Part shown: in pieces, positions 33,927-42,341 of the stretch | Layout: each line of letters begins with the position of its first letter | Position numbering within the stretch: the stretch's first letter is position 1 | Source: Mucilaginibacter terrenus | GTDB lineage: Bacteria > Bacteroidota > Bacteroidia > Sphingobacteriales > Sphingobacteriaceae | Length of the DNA stretch: 64,000 bases | Assembly (NCBI RefSeq): GCF_003432065.1 | Contig: NZ_QWDE01000001.1 | Span: 310,001-374,000, forward strand | Direction: 5' to 3' | The notes under the pieces: model-generated | Seen by the model: the letters and a program-made list of their open reading frames with translations, nothing else | The model's database searches: none | Told to the model about the DNA's origin: nothing | Program-made: the position numbers and the translations under genes

Positions 33927-33941
33927 AATTTAAAGCAAGGG

Positions 33942-33973
33942 CAAAAGTACACCAATTACCTTAACTTGGGAAA
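33942..33973 (-). promoter_or_regulatory. Promoter of rpoN
   Basis: On the minus strand TTTC, a 20-base spacer, then TACTTTTG at 33949-33942, 15 bases before the rpoN ATG at 33926. It has the same -33 variant and spacing as the helicase-like gene. Confidence 0.6.
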
Positions 33974-34075
33974 TAATAAGGTGGCATTGCATTGTAAGTT
34001 TTAAATGCAATTGAATTGGTTTTGTTTGCATGGGTAGTTAATAATTGTAACTTTAAACAAACAAAAACCTGCGCT

Positions 34076-34468
34076 ATGGGATTCATCAAAGAGTTTAAAG
34101 AATTTGCAGTTAAGGGCAACGTATTGGATTTAGCTGTTGCTGTTGTAATTGGCGGTGCCTTTGGGAAGATAGTTAGTTCATTGGTGGAGGATATTATAAC
34201 TCCTGCTGTACTTACACCAGCCCTTAAAGCGGCTAATCTTTCTAATCTAAGTCAGCTGGTAATACCAGGCACTGCTATAAAATATGGTAACTTCTTATCT
34301 CAGGTTATCTCATTTATTATCATAGCGCTCTCATTGTTTATTATGATCACAGCTATTAATCGCTTTAAGAAGAAGGAGGCTGTCGCGCCAACCGTGACCC
34401 CAGCTCCCTCAAAAGAAGAAGTGCTATTGGCAGAGATACGCGATATACTCGCTGCGCAAAACAAGTAA
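34076..34468 (+). CDS. mscL: Large-conductance mechanosensitive channel
   Basis: 130 residues from MGFIKEFKEFAVKGNVLDLAVAVVIGGAFGKIVSSLVEDIITP, a textbook MscL opening; the extra 20 residues of the longer frame have no counterpart in the family. Two transmembrane helices flank a short periplasmic loop, and the second is SQVISFIIIALSLFIMITAINRF. The tail has the KKKEA cluster and the helical EEVLLAEIRDILA segment. It opens under membrane tension to protect against osmotic downshock. Confidence 0.97.
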   Translation: MGFIKEFKEFAVKGNVLDLAVAVVIGGAFGKIVSSLVEDIITPAVLTPALKAANLSNLSQLVIPGTAIKYGNFLSQVISFIIIALSLFIMITAINRFKKKEAVAPTVTPAPSKEEVLLAEIRDILAAQNK

Positions 34469-34504
34469 ACTATTGTTATTAGTGATGATTCGCAATTTGC
34501 CTGT

Positions 34505-34849
34505 ATGATGGGCTTCGCCACATTTCGCATGGCGGCGCTTGCCCTGCCAGACACTAATGAAGAGCCTCACTTTGAGAAAACGTCCTTTAAAATAGCGGGG
34601 AAGATATTTGCCACTATAGTTCCGGGGCAAAGCAGGGCTACGGTAAAGCTGTCGCCGAATGACCAGGATGTTTTTTGCCTTGCCGAAAACAATGGCGTTT
34701 ACCCCGTGCCCAACAAATGGGGTAAATTAGGGTGGACCCACATTGATCTGCAAATTGCCGCTCCCCAAATGTGTACCGAACTATTAAAGGTTGCCTACTG
34801 CGAAGTGGCACCCGGGAAGTACGCCGCACTAATCAACTTTGAAGACTGA
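34505..34849 (+). CDS. MmcQ/YjbR family protein
   Basis: 114 residues. Family features are FRMAALALPDTNEEPHFEKTSFKIAGKIFATI, the internal KLSPNDQDVF, and GKLGWTHIDLQ with the conserved Trp. The fold (CyaY-like or YjbR) is thought to bind nucleic acid, with no proven function. The frame starts 36 bases after mscL with two adjacent ATG codons (34505 and 34508); which one is used cannot be told. It may be co-transcribed with mscL. Confidence 0.88.
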   Translation: MMGFATFRMAALALPDTNEEPHFEKTSFKIAGKIFATIVPGQSRATVKLSPNDQDVFCLAENNGVYPVPNKWGKLGWTHIDLQIAAPQMCTELLKVAYCEVAPGKYAALINFED

Positions 34850-35109
34850 GGAGTGTGGTAATTTACGCCGTAATACTGTAAACTGTATCACAATGAGGTG
34901 TTACACCTGTTACACTTTTGCGGGTCAAAAAACAGTTAATTCAATGTTAATCAAACAATTAACTAAAGTCCGTGTTACAGTTTTTGAAACCATGATACAC
35001 TTTTTAACGTGGTGATACACCTTTAGTACCCTATTAATCAGCTAATTTTGTGTCAGCTATATCAGGAGTGTTGCACGCACATAACGCTAAAATTCTCAGC
35101 AAGCAATGT
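34850..35109. other. Convergent intergenic region with TGWTACAC motif array
   Basis: The region lies between the ends of the MmcQ-like and ChaN genes and contains no gene I can support. It holds six copies or near copies of TGWTACAC (34884-34892 in reverse; 34899, 34908, 34973, 34993 and 35013 forward) and a 13-base palindrome AGGTGTTACACCT at 34896-34908. A TAnnTTTG box follows at 35043. Confidence 0.5.
35043..35050 (+). promoter_or_regulatory. Orphan -7 box between convergent genes
   Basis: TAATTTTG with TTTA at 35022-35025, 17 bases upstream. Any transcript would run into the 3' end of the ChaN gene in antisense; no plus-strand gene follows. Confidence 0.3.
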
Positions 35110-35988
35110 CTAAAAGGTTTTGGCCAGTTTTGGATCAGTTAAGATAATGTAGTCGCCGAGTTTAGCAAATTTGCTCCAGTCCGGGTTGCTAAAGCTGTCA
35201 TCGGCATAGGCCTGTATGTTTATCACCTTTACACCCGGTGCGTATTTCTGCAATTGCGCCACAGTGCCCAGCTTCTCCTCGCTGTGAAAGCCACCATTCA
35301 CCTGGAATATCTTAAAACCTTTATGAGCGTTATAAAACTTCGCTATGGAGTAGCCCATAGTGGCATCCCAAAGGTTTTGTGATTGGTAAACTTTCATGGG
35401 GCCAATGGCGCTGTGCCCGCCCATAATGTTTACAAACTTTTCGTAGTAAGCGCCGGTGGCCGTATCAATAGGGAGAGGAGGGAGCCAGTTTTTAGCTGTA
35501 GCATCCAGCTTTTGCAACTCTGCAAGCCCGCCCCTTGTTACCATATTGGTATACCTGGTTGGCGCGTTTGCCGCTATAACCTGCAAGTGGTTTTCTTTAG
35601 CAACCTCTACCATAGGGCGGTAGTCTTTGTAGTTGTTCCACGCGCGGCCTTCAGTTATCAGGTTCTTTTCGCGGATAAATCCCGCTAAATATTCATTCAC
35701 CACGGTTTGGCAATCTGTTTGGAACATCTCCATAGAAAGTGCTGCCTTGGCAGGATACTTTTCCACAAGTTTTTTGAAAAGCATATTTTCCAGGTAATGG
35801 CCGGTAGAGTCGTTGTGCTCCTCGCCAAAAAACAATACATCTGCTTTAGCCATGTCATTAATAACGTCATCCAGCGTGGCAGGTGCCTTTTTAGCTGTGT
35901 TGTATACCTTATAATGAGCAGACATACCATCCTGGCAAAAAGATAGTGCGGGTAAAAACAGCAGGAGTAATGCGCAAAATGCCTTCAT
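35110..35988 (-). CDS. ChaN family haem-binding-uptake-like protein
   Basis: 292 residues with a signal peptide (MKAFCALLLLFLPALSFCQ). The family core is DVLFFGEEHNDSTGHYLENMLFKKL, then LSMEMFQTDCQ, the stretch LPPLPIDTATGAYYEKFVNIMGGHS, and the end segment FQVNGGFHSEEKLGTVAQLQK. ChaN-like (Tiki/EreA-related) proteins bind haem between monomers and are linked to iron uptake. The conserved EEH and GGFHSE motifs carry the metal-like site. It is probably periplasmic or outer-membrane associated. It is not near other haem genes here. Confidence 0.9.
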   Translation of the reverse strand: MKAFCALLLLFLPALSFCQDGMSAHYKVYNTAKKAPATLDDVINDMAKADVLFFGEEHNDSTGHYLENMLFKKLVEKYPAKAALSMEMFQTDCQTVVNEYLAGFIREKNLITEGRAWNNYKDYRPMVEVAKENHLQVIAANAPTRYTNMVTRGGLAELQKLDATAKNWLPPLPIDTATGAYYEKFVNIMGGHSAIGPMKVYQSQNLWDATMGYSIAKFYNAHKGFKIFQVNGGFHSEEKLGTVAQLQKYAPGVKVINIQAYADDSFSNPDWSKFAKLGDYIILTDPKLAKTF

Positions 35989-36040
35989 TAGTTTGAGTTA
36001 TGCAGATGTTAATAATTTTAGCCAAATAACCACATTAGTA

Positions 36041-36071
36041 TTTGAAAAAACTAAAATTTACGCTACATTTG
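36041..36071 (+). promoter_or_regulatory. Promoter of rpmH
   Basis: TTTG at 36041-36044, a 19-base spacer, then TACATTTG at 36064-36071. Both elements are perfect. The rpmH ATG is at 36114. Confidence 0.8.
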
Positions 36072-36113
36072 CACTCTTGTTTTTAAAAACGACGTATATA
36101 ATATAATATAGCC

Positions 36114-36272
36114 ATGAAAAGAACGTTTCAGCCCTCACAAAGGAAAAGAAGAAATAAGCACGGTTTCCGTGAGCGCATGTCATCTGCTAACGGCAGAAGA
36201 ATACTTGCTGCCAGAAGAGCTAAAGGCAGAAAAAGATTAACTGTATCTGACGAGCGCAGCCACAAAGCTTAA
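36114..36272 (+). CDS. rpmH: 50S ribosomal protein L34
   Basis: 52 codons, ATG at 36114 to TAA at 36272. [22 protein letters not shown] begins the protein, and [30 protein letters not shown] completes it, as in L34 with a Bacteroidota-type tail. It is a basic protein of the large subunit. rnpA and yidD follow on the same strand, the conserved bacterial order. Confidence 0.98.
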   Translation: MKRTFQPSQRKRRNKHGFRERMSSANGRRILAARRAKGRKRLTVSDERSHKA

Positions 36273-36345
36273 TTACTGGTTGTTTTCCTTTAATTAAAGG
36301 GGGCCGGACCGTAATACAGCTTACTATCGGTTAGAGCCGGCAACT

Positions 36346-36729
36346 ATGTATACTTTTAAAAAAGAAGAACGGTTATGTAATAAAAAGCTTATTGATGGGC
36401 TTTTTCATAACGGTTCTTCTTTTTTATGTTATCCCTTCAAGGCATCGTGGATGGTTGCTGCCGAGCAACAGGTTTTCCCGGTGCAGGTACTTTTTACCGT
36501 GTCTAAAAAGCGTTATAAACGCGCGGTAGATCGTAATGCCGTTAAGCGCCGCATGCGCGAAGCTTACCGGCTTAACAAACAAGCCCTTCTTTACGATGCG
36601 CTAATGGCATCCAACAAGCAACTCATTCTTTCCATTAGTTATATAGGTAAAGAAATAACGCCTTACGATTTTTTTGAGAAGAAAATAATTAAGCTTTTAA
36701 TACAGCTTAGTAAGGAGCTTGGCGCATGA
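36346..36729 (+). CDS. rnpA: Ribonuclease P protein component
   Basis: 127 residues. It has the family's N-terminal [18 protein letters not shown], a beta core with [26 protein letters not shown] (the RNR motif that contacts RNase P RNA), and a helical C-terminus. With RNase P RNA it matures tRNA 5' ends. It lies 73 bases after rpmH and overlaps yidD by four bases, so translation of the two is coupled. Confidence 0.97.
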   Translation: MYTFKKEERLCNKKLIDGLFHNGSSFLCYPFKASWMVAAEQQVFPVQVLFTVSKKRYKRAVDRNAVKRRMREAYRLNKQALLYDALMASNKQLILSISYIGKEITPYDFFEKKIIKLLIQLSKELGA

Positions 36730-36968
36730 GTTGGTTATGGAATGCCATAAAAAACGCCATTGGCTGGTTCTTCCTCCTGGTTATCAAATTTTATCAGTAC
36801 TTTATTTCACCTATTACAGGCGCGTCCTGCAGGTACACGCCCACGTGTTCCCAATACGGAGCCGAGGCCATCCGGAAATACGGCCCTTTTAAGGGCGGAT
36901 GGCTAACGGTGAAACGTATTGCCAGCTGTAATCCATGGGGTGGGCACGGGCACGATCCGGTGCCTTGA
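36726..36968 (+). CDS. yidD: Membrane protein insertion efficiency factor
   Basis: 80 residues. [63 protein letters not shown] matches the full YidD motif set with its three conserved cysteines. It is membrane-associated and aids insertion by YidC, whose gene is not in this window. It starts inside the rnpA stop (ATGA overlap). Confidence 0.97.
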   Translation: MSWLWNAIKNAIGWFFLLVIKFYQYFISPITGASCRYTPTCSQYGAEAIRKYGPFKGGWLTVKRIASCNPWGGHGHDPVP

Positions 36969-37165
36969 TTTAGCCGGAAGTTTGAAGTAACCAGTTCAAA
37001 GTTCTGAGTACTAAGTAGCTGGTGTTGATTCAGTAGATTTAAGTCAAGCTGAAGGACGGCACAGTTCCAAGTTGAATTAGTTTAAGTGCTTACGTTTTTT
37101 GTAATTTTGACTTTTGACTTAAGACTCACGACTTAATACTTAGAACTTTTAACATTCCGCTTCTC
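36969..37165. repeat. Low-complexity heptad-like intergenic sequence
   Basis: The part 37104-37150 consists of degenerate seven-base units (TTGACTT, TTGACTT, AAGACTC, ACGACTT, AATACTT). The units resemble the TTGACTC array at 49766. A candidate -7 box TAATTTTG (37102-37109) at its edge may serve tsaB. Confidence 0.5.
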
Positions 37166-37843
37166 ATGGGTTACATCATTCAAATAGAAACTGCTACTAC
37201 TTCGTGCTCTGCCGCTCTAACAAATAATGGCGTAATTGTTGGGGTAAAAGAGGTGACCGCGAGAAATATCCATGCCGAGGTACTTACATTATTTATTGAT
37301 GAACTGATAGCAGCGGCCGGCATTACTTACACAAATGTTGATGCAGTAGCCGTGAGTTGCGGCCCGGGCTCCTACACCGGCTTGCGTATAGGTGTATCAA
37401 CAGCTAAAGGGCTTTGCTTCGCTTTAGATAAGCCGCTGATTGCTGTTGAAACGTTATCATCAATGGCGGCAGGTGTAGCGGCGGATGTTGCCGGAGACGT
37501 GCTGTTATGCCCCATGATAGACGCACGCAGAATGGAAGTTTATACGGCCGTGTACAACAAGGCCGGGGATGTAATAAAGCCAACCGCTGCAGAAATTATC
37601 ACTCCTGAAAGTTTTGCCGACTTGCTGGCCGATAATAAGGTGCTGTTTTTTGGTGATGGTGCCGAAAAGTGCCGCGAGGTATTGGGCACAAATGCTAACG
37701 CGAGCTTTTTGGACGGATTCTCCAACTCGGCGGCTCACCTTACGAAAATTGCAGAGCAGAAGTTACTGGCGCGAGACTTTGAAGACGTTGCTTATTTTGA
37801 GCCTTATTACCTAAAAGACTTTATTGTTCTTAAAAAGCAATGA
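37166..37843 (+). CDS. tsaB: tRNA threonylcarbamoyladenosine biosynthesis protein TsaB
   Basis: 225 residues of the ASKHA fold: IIQIETATTSCSAAL, HAEVLTLFIDELIAAAGIT, and AVSCGPGSYTGLRIGVSTAKGLCFAL, which is the diagnostic stretch for TsaB, then CPMIDARRMEVYTAVY. TsaB is the non-catalytic partner of TsaD in forming t6A at position 37 of ANN-decoding tRNAs. It stands alone here with AT-rich accessory genes following. Confidence 0.96.
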   Translation: MGYIIQIETATTSCSAALTNNGVIVGVKEVTARNIHAEVLTLFIDELIAAAGITYTNVDAVAVSCGPGSYTGLRIGVSTAKGLCFALDKPLIAVETLSSMAAGVAADVAGDVLLCPMIDARRMEVYTAVYNKAGDVIKPTAAEIITPESFADLLADNKVLFFGDGAEKCREVLGTNANASFLDGFSNSAAHLTKIAEQKLLARDFEDVAYFEPYYLKDFIVLKKQ

Positions 37844-37862
37844 ACTACTATAGATTGTTAGA

Positions 37863-38407
37863 ATGAATTATATATACCCAAAAGAAGATGGTTTTTGGGC
37901 AATATCAATTTCGACGGTGAGTGGGAATTTTGGAAATATGTAAGCCCAGGCAGAGTAGATATACCTCAAAAGGAACTATTTATTACGACAAGAAAAAAAG
38001 GAATTCCTTTAGACTTTACTATAGCGGACTTTGAGTTGCTTATTGTGAATGACAAGGTTAAAGATCTGATCAGCGAAGAGGAGGTGCAGTTTATTCCTGT
38101 CAAATTAGAAGCGCAACCTGATGTAAAGCTTAACTATTCCCTTATGGTAATAAATAATGAAATAGAATGTGTAGACGAAAATAAATCTGTTTTCATGAAA
38201 TGGGAAAAAGATGATTTAGTTAGGCCGGACTTGGCTGGCGAATATGAATTCTTTGAAAAACTGGTGTTAGATCCAGATAACATCCCTCAACAGGCACATA
38301 TATTTAGGCTAAAAAATTATCACATATCAATTGTGATAAGTGAAAAGTTAAAGCTTCTATTTGAAGAAAGTAACGTTAGTGGAATAAAATATCAGAAATT
38401 AACTTAA
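37863..38407 (+). pseudogene. Imm11/Imm43-like (DUF1629-type) immunity protein, probable one-base frameshift
   Basis: The long open frame runs from a TTG at 37895 and gives 170 residues (GNINFDGEWEFWKYVSPGRVDIPQ ... DIPQQAHIFRLKNYHISIVISEKLKLLFEESNVSGIKYQKLT). The C-terminal IFRLKNY...VISEKLKLLFEE...GIKY pattern matches the Imm11/Imm43 class of polymorphic-toxin immunity proteins. An ATG at 37863 opens another frame reading MNYIYPKEDGF, which ends soon after. One extra T in the T5 run at 37892-37896 would join them into a natural N-terminus. It is therefore probably frameshifted, in nature or by assembly. The call as immunity protein is tentative, and no toxin gene is adjacent. Confidence 0.5.
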
Positions 38408-38565
38408 ATATTAACAGCAGCGTCCGTGCTTATAATCGAATGTTTAAGTAGCTGCTTAAGGTTAAATGTTTAATTAAAGTTCAGTTGATTATTTTGTTTA
38501 CCTATGACCTCTAACGAATTTGATACTTGCAGCAGCAAGTGATAGTGAAGTAAAGCTATAATGAA

Positions 38566-38985
38566 ATGAACAAAATTCGATCGTTTGATTTTGTTAACGA
38601 GTACTTGGATTTTGAAAATATCTCACAACTTGGCTTTAATACTAGTAAAATACGTTGGGGAATATTTAAGAAAACAATAGATGCTACAATTATACTGCTT
38701 GTAGAAAGCGAAAAATTTTATTTTATTCATAGTGGTAAGATTTACGAAATCAATTATCATATAACTGCATCTATAACTATAGTTAACAGTTCAAACTGTG
38801 CGTTCAGTCTATTTTATGATGATTTGCTTATTTCAACATTCACCTACCAAGTTGATAAGTTATTGTATAACATATCACCATTTGAATATTTAGATGAAGA
38901 GGATTTCGATTGGGGATTGTTTTTGGTCAATGTAATCAACGATCCGGAGCGTCAGCAAAGAATAATTGAAAACATTGCTGGCTAG
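38566..38985 (+). CDS. Hypothetical protein, possibly immunity-related
   Basis: 139 residues, no signal peptide or membrane helix. It is acidic at the C-terminus (EYLDEEDFDWGLFLVNVINDPERQQRIIENIAG). The middle is beta-rich (ATIILLVESEKFYFIHSGKIYEINY). I do not recognise a family. It is markedly AT-rich compared with tsaB and the DUF5723 gene, like its neighbour, suggesting recent acquisition. Small orphan immunity proteins often have this composition and context, but there is no direct evidence. Confidence 0.65.
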   Translation: MNKIRSFDFVNEYLDFENISQLGFNTSKIRWGIFKKTIDATIILLVESEKFYFIHSGKIYEINYHITASITIVNSSNCAFSLFYDDLLISTFTYQVDKLLYNISPFEYLDEEDFDWGLFLVNVINDPERQQRIIENIAG

Positions 38986-39089
38986 CTTGATGGCGCAAGT
39001 ATACAGCATACGTTAAACATACAATACTCGACTCCAAAAAGAGCAGGTATTAACCACCTGTCCGTTATAAGCTGCAAAAAGTTATGCTT

Positions 39090-40532
39090 TTAATCCCCGT
39101 TATCTTTCCCGAAAATTCGGTTGTATAAACGCTTGATAAAGCCCGGGCTGTTCTCGGTAGGGATAAAGCTGGCATTCAGTGGATGCTCTATAACCGGCCC
39201 GAACTTAAACGATACCCCAAGAAAGAGGTCCACAGCCGTATAGGCCGCATTTTTGTTGATCTGCGAGTTGCTTTTCAGGCCAGCAAGGGCTGTGCTTGCT
39301 GTAGGCAGGAAACGTTCGCTGCCAATAAAGAACTCCGCATTGGGGCTTTTAATCATAAACTGCCCACCAAGGCTAAATACCCTGTTATTATCGTATGCTG
39401 TAGTAAGGGTTACTACATAATTTTTGTACTGAAAAGGATTGACCAATGCCGCGGTAAAGCCGTCAAAAAATAGCTCTTTGGACAGTATTAGGGTTGGCGA
39501 GTATTTGTACCTGTTATCGTAATCAAGCCAGAATTGTTTATTCGCACTTACTTCAAACTTGCCATTTGTAGGCGTTGTAAAAGAACCAACAGTTACGTTT
39601 GTTTTAGCTATGTTTTTTACAGCATCGTAAATGTTGTTTTCCCTGCGTGATGTAGATAAGTTAAAGATGGTATCTGCAGAGGCAAAGTTGTAAACCGTAG
39701 ACCTGCTGCTCCAGTGGATAAAGCCTACATCTTTAAAGTTGAACTGCAGGTTAAAGTTATCGCGGGTACGTAATGATGTTCCTATACCAATGGCAGCACC
39801 GGGGTTTCTAAAGGTTGGTAAGTAATCGTGCGAGTTAAATGGGCCCGGGTTATAATTAAGGTAGTACCTGCCGGTCATACTCAGCAAAGCCGCATCATTG
39901 GCCCGGTCAAAATCAATGCTGGATGACGTTACCGTCGCTTTTTGATAGCGTATACCCATTAACGCGCTTAACTTTATACCAACAGCAAACTTTTTACTTA
40001 GCTTTTCGCGGTATGTAAAACTAGCCTGATGGTAGGCCTGGTAAGTGCCGGTATTGTTAAAAATATCATCGTAATGGTCTTTCGGGAAAGCACCAGGGCC
40101 TGCATATAAGGCTACAGTTTCATCGGTAAAAAGTCCCCGGCCTTCCGCCCGCGTTTGCAACGATACGCCAACCTCGGAGTTGCCCTCTAAACTTGTAAAC
40201 ACTTTAAACATAACCCAATAGTTGTTTACATTGGCATTTACCCGGTTATATACGTTGCCTGGCCCAACCTTTAAGTTGTCTGCCGTGTAATAGCCCGAAA
40301 ATGCCCTTGTTTTAAGTGGTACCTGCGCGTTTCCTTTCAAATAAGAGTTTACAGATAAATTTGGAAGAAAAAAGTTAAAGGCGTACTTACGGCTGGAATC
40401 AGGAATGAAGGACCGTTGCGACAGGTTCTCAAAGGAATCGTACAAAGTGCCGGTATTGTATTGCGCAAATTGTTGGCCGAAGCAGTTGACAGTGAACAAC
40501 AGAAGGATAAGAACCGGTAAAATTTTCTTCAT
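39090..40532 (-). CDS. DUF5723 family outer-membrane protein
   Basis: 480 residues with a signal peptide (MKKILPVLILLLFTVNCFGQ). The sequence is beta-rich with many short strands (NNYWVMFKVFTSLEG, VGVSLQTRAEG, YREKLSKKFAVGIKLSALMG). LPNLSVNSYLKGNAQ near the N-terminus and FLGVSFKFGPVIEHPLN near the end fit the DUF5723 family, large barrels resembling OMPP1/FadL-type porins. The role is unknown. It is followed on the minus strand by nothing closely linked; the gene upstream (40650-42260) is separated by 117 bases. Confidence 0.8.
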   Translation of the reverse strand: MKKILPVLILLLFTVNCFGQQFAQYNTGTLYDSFENLSQRSFIPDSSRKYAFNFFLPNLSVNSYLKGNAQVPLKTRAFSGYYTADNLKVGPGNVYNRVNANVNNYWVMFKVFTSLEGNSEVGVSLQTRAEGRGLFTDETVALYAGPGAFPKDHYDDIFNNTGTYQAYHQASFTYREKLSKKFAVGIKLSALMGIRYQKATVTSSSIDFDRANDAALLSMTGRYYLNYNPGPFNSHDYLPTFRNPGAAIGIGTSLRTRDNFNLQFNFKDVGFIHWSSRSTVYNFASADTIFNLSTSRRENNIYDAVKNIAKTNVTVGSFTTPTNGKFEVSANKQFWLDYDNRYKYSPTLILSKELFFDGFTAALVNPFQYKNYVVTLTTAYDNNRVFSLGGQFMIKSPNAEFFIGSERFLPTASTALAGLKSNSQINKNAAYTAVDLFLGVSFKFGPVIEHPLNASFIPTENSPGFIKRLYNRIFGKDNGD

Positions 40533-40649
40533 ATAATCTTGCCGAGCGTGCGCATAATTACCGCCCTAATATAAAAATCCTGTGTGACTTAATGTTAAAC
40601 AAGCTCAAATAATTGGTTTTAAACGGAATAATGCGACAACAGTTGTATT

Positions 40650-42260
40650 TTACTGTGAATTCTTAAGAGCTTTTGGTGATGCTGCTGAGTCGGCCGGGTT
40701 CTTTTGGATACAAAAGTTTGTAAAGAAGTTATTGTCGGCAGCTGTGAACTGGTAAGATGCCGCGTAGAAGTTTTTAAGCGACAACTTGTTGCTGCTGTAA
40801 GCTTTGTAAGTATTTGGCTTAAGGTCGTTTTTTAGTATAAGCTGCGCGTTTTTAAAGTTTATAAAGAAGGCTACGTTGCTCTTTTCGGCAAGCAGGTCGT
40901 CAAACCGGTTGTAGTCGGCCGTTTTCGTTAAAAATTTAGTGTTAATGTAGCTATCGTAGTAGCTATTTATCTCCTTAAGGCTGTTTGCGAAGATGAGGTA
41001 GTTATCTACTATCCGGAAGTAAGGCCTTTTAAAAACATTAAAAGCATCGCCCAATAAAAAATACGGGAGCTTGTTATAATTCAGCTCGCCAACATCATCG
41101 TTCACCATGGTGCTTACGTTGGTCATAAACGGCCTGAGGTCTGATCCGTCCTTGATGGTGATCAGGGCAAACTTTTCGCGGTAACGTGTAGTAACTACAG
41201 CAAATTCGTTACCAACCAGTTTGTTAAACTCTTCGCGCAGGTTTATTCCCGTTTCTGTTTTTATCCTTTTAAACAGCGTGTCCCGCTCTTTTTTCAATCC
41301 GGCACGGTCATGAAAATCGGTAAGGTCACGCAGGAACGTTGTCGGGTTTGCAACCGCCATATCCATAGAATACGCTACAGTAGCCGGGTAAATTTCTTTT
41401 AGATGAGTTTCAATTGGCGCTTGCCGGCTAAAAAGGTTAAGGTAGCTTGCCGGCTTGCCTTGCTCTATATTGGTGTAACCATTAAACATCAGCGCATCTG
41501 TACGGTAATTTAAGTTAAGGGCGGCCAGCGCGGGCAGCAGCCTGAAGCTTTTAAACAGATCGGTATTTTGATCTCGGAACAATTGCCCGAATAAAGGCGA
41601 CAAATGAGCATAGTTAATGTAAAGATTGGCCAATGAGTTGGAGTTCTGCTGATCGGGCAGCAACAAAAACGCATGCCTGTCCTTGTCCGGCCTGTATCTG
41701 GCGGCTTTCTCTACAAGCGCCTTTGAAAAACTGGATGAGTAGATGTTTGCCTCTGTGTTGATAAGGTAAAACCGCTTTTTTAACGACGTAAAGTAAATAG
41801 TATAACCCTTCTTGTCGGCCAATGTAAGAGGGGTAATTAGTAAGCCGGGTATCTTCTGCCTTGCTGCCGCATCAAAGGCGGTTGGGTCGGCATCCTTGTT
41901 TAACGCAGCGGTCAGCAGCAGGTCGGGTTCGTTATCTGTTGTAGGATGCAGGGAGATGTAAACATTACTTGCATCAAAAACGCTTTGCAATACCGGGTGG
42001 CTTAACAGTGCTTTACGGACGGTATCCAGATCGGCAATGTTTTGGTCGCCGGCAAGGCTGCCCAGCAGCGAATTGTCATTAAATATGTCGTAAAAACCCT
42101 TGTCGTTGGTGAACTCGAACACAGCGGCGGCGCTATCCGGAATGGTGCGCATTACGTTAGCAGCGTGAACGCCGGAAGTATTTAAACTTTTAAAATACTT
42201 AACGGTAACAAACACGGTTGCCGCAACCAATACTAAAGTGAACAAAATAAGTCTTCTCAT
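40650..42260 (-). CDS. Membrane-anchored protein of unknown function
   Basis: 536 residues with an N-terminal transmembrane anchor (MRRLILFTLVLVAATVFVTVKYF) and a large periplasmic part. VMRTIPDSAAAVFEFTNDKGFYDIFNDNSLLGSLAG and later RIVDNYLIFANSLKEINSYYDSY resemble DUF3352-like proteins, which have two similar halves (PDSAAAVFEFTN... and TVAYSMDMAVANPTTFLRDL). No catalytic motif can be named. The same arrangement occurs widely in Sphingobacteriia as far as I recall, but the function is not known. Confidence 0.7.
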   Translation of the reverse strand: MRRLILFTLVLVAATVFVTVKYFKSLNTSGVHAANVMRTIPDSAAAVFEFTNDKGFYDIFNDNSLLGSLAGDQNIADLDTVRKALLSHPVLQSVFDASNVYISLHPTTDNEPDLLLTAALNKDADPTAFDAAARQKIPGLLITPLTLADKKGYTIYFTSLKKRFYLINTEANIYSSSFSKALVEKAARYRPDKDRHAFLLLPDQQNSNSLANLYINYAHLSPLFGQLFRDQNTDLFKSFRLLPALAALNLNYRTDALMFNGYTNIEQGKPASYLNLFSRQAPIETHLKEIYPATVAYSMDMAVANPTTFLRDLTDFHDRAGLKKERDTLFKRIKTETGINLREEFNKLVGNEFAVVTTRYREKFALITIKDGSDLRPFMTNVSTMVNDDVGELNYNKLPYFLLGDAFNVFKRPYFRIVDNYLIFANSLKEINSYYDSYINTKFLTKTADYNRFDDLLAEKSNVAFFINFKNAQLILKNDLKPNTYKAYSSNKLSLKNFYAASYQFTAADNNFFTNFCIQKNPADSAASPKALKNSQ

Positions 42261-42341
42261 CGTTCTGCCCGCAAGTTAGAATTTTACGCTGCCACAATAA
42301 AGTAATTCTTTCAATTGGTTAACTTAGCCCTTTATATCTGC

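Noticed and set aside
34016..34075. 20-residue N-terminal extension of MscL
   Set aside because: The family begins at MGFIKEFKEF (34076), and the upstream codons lie within the promoter region.
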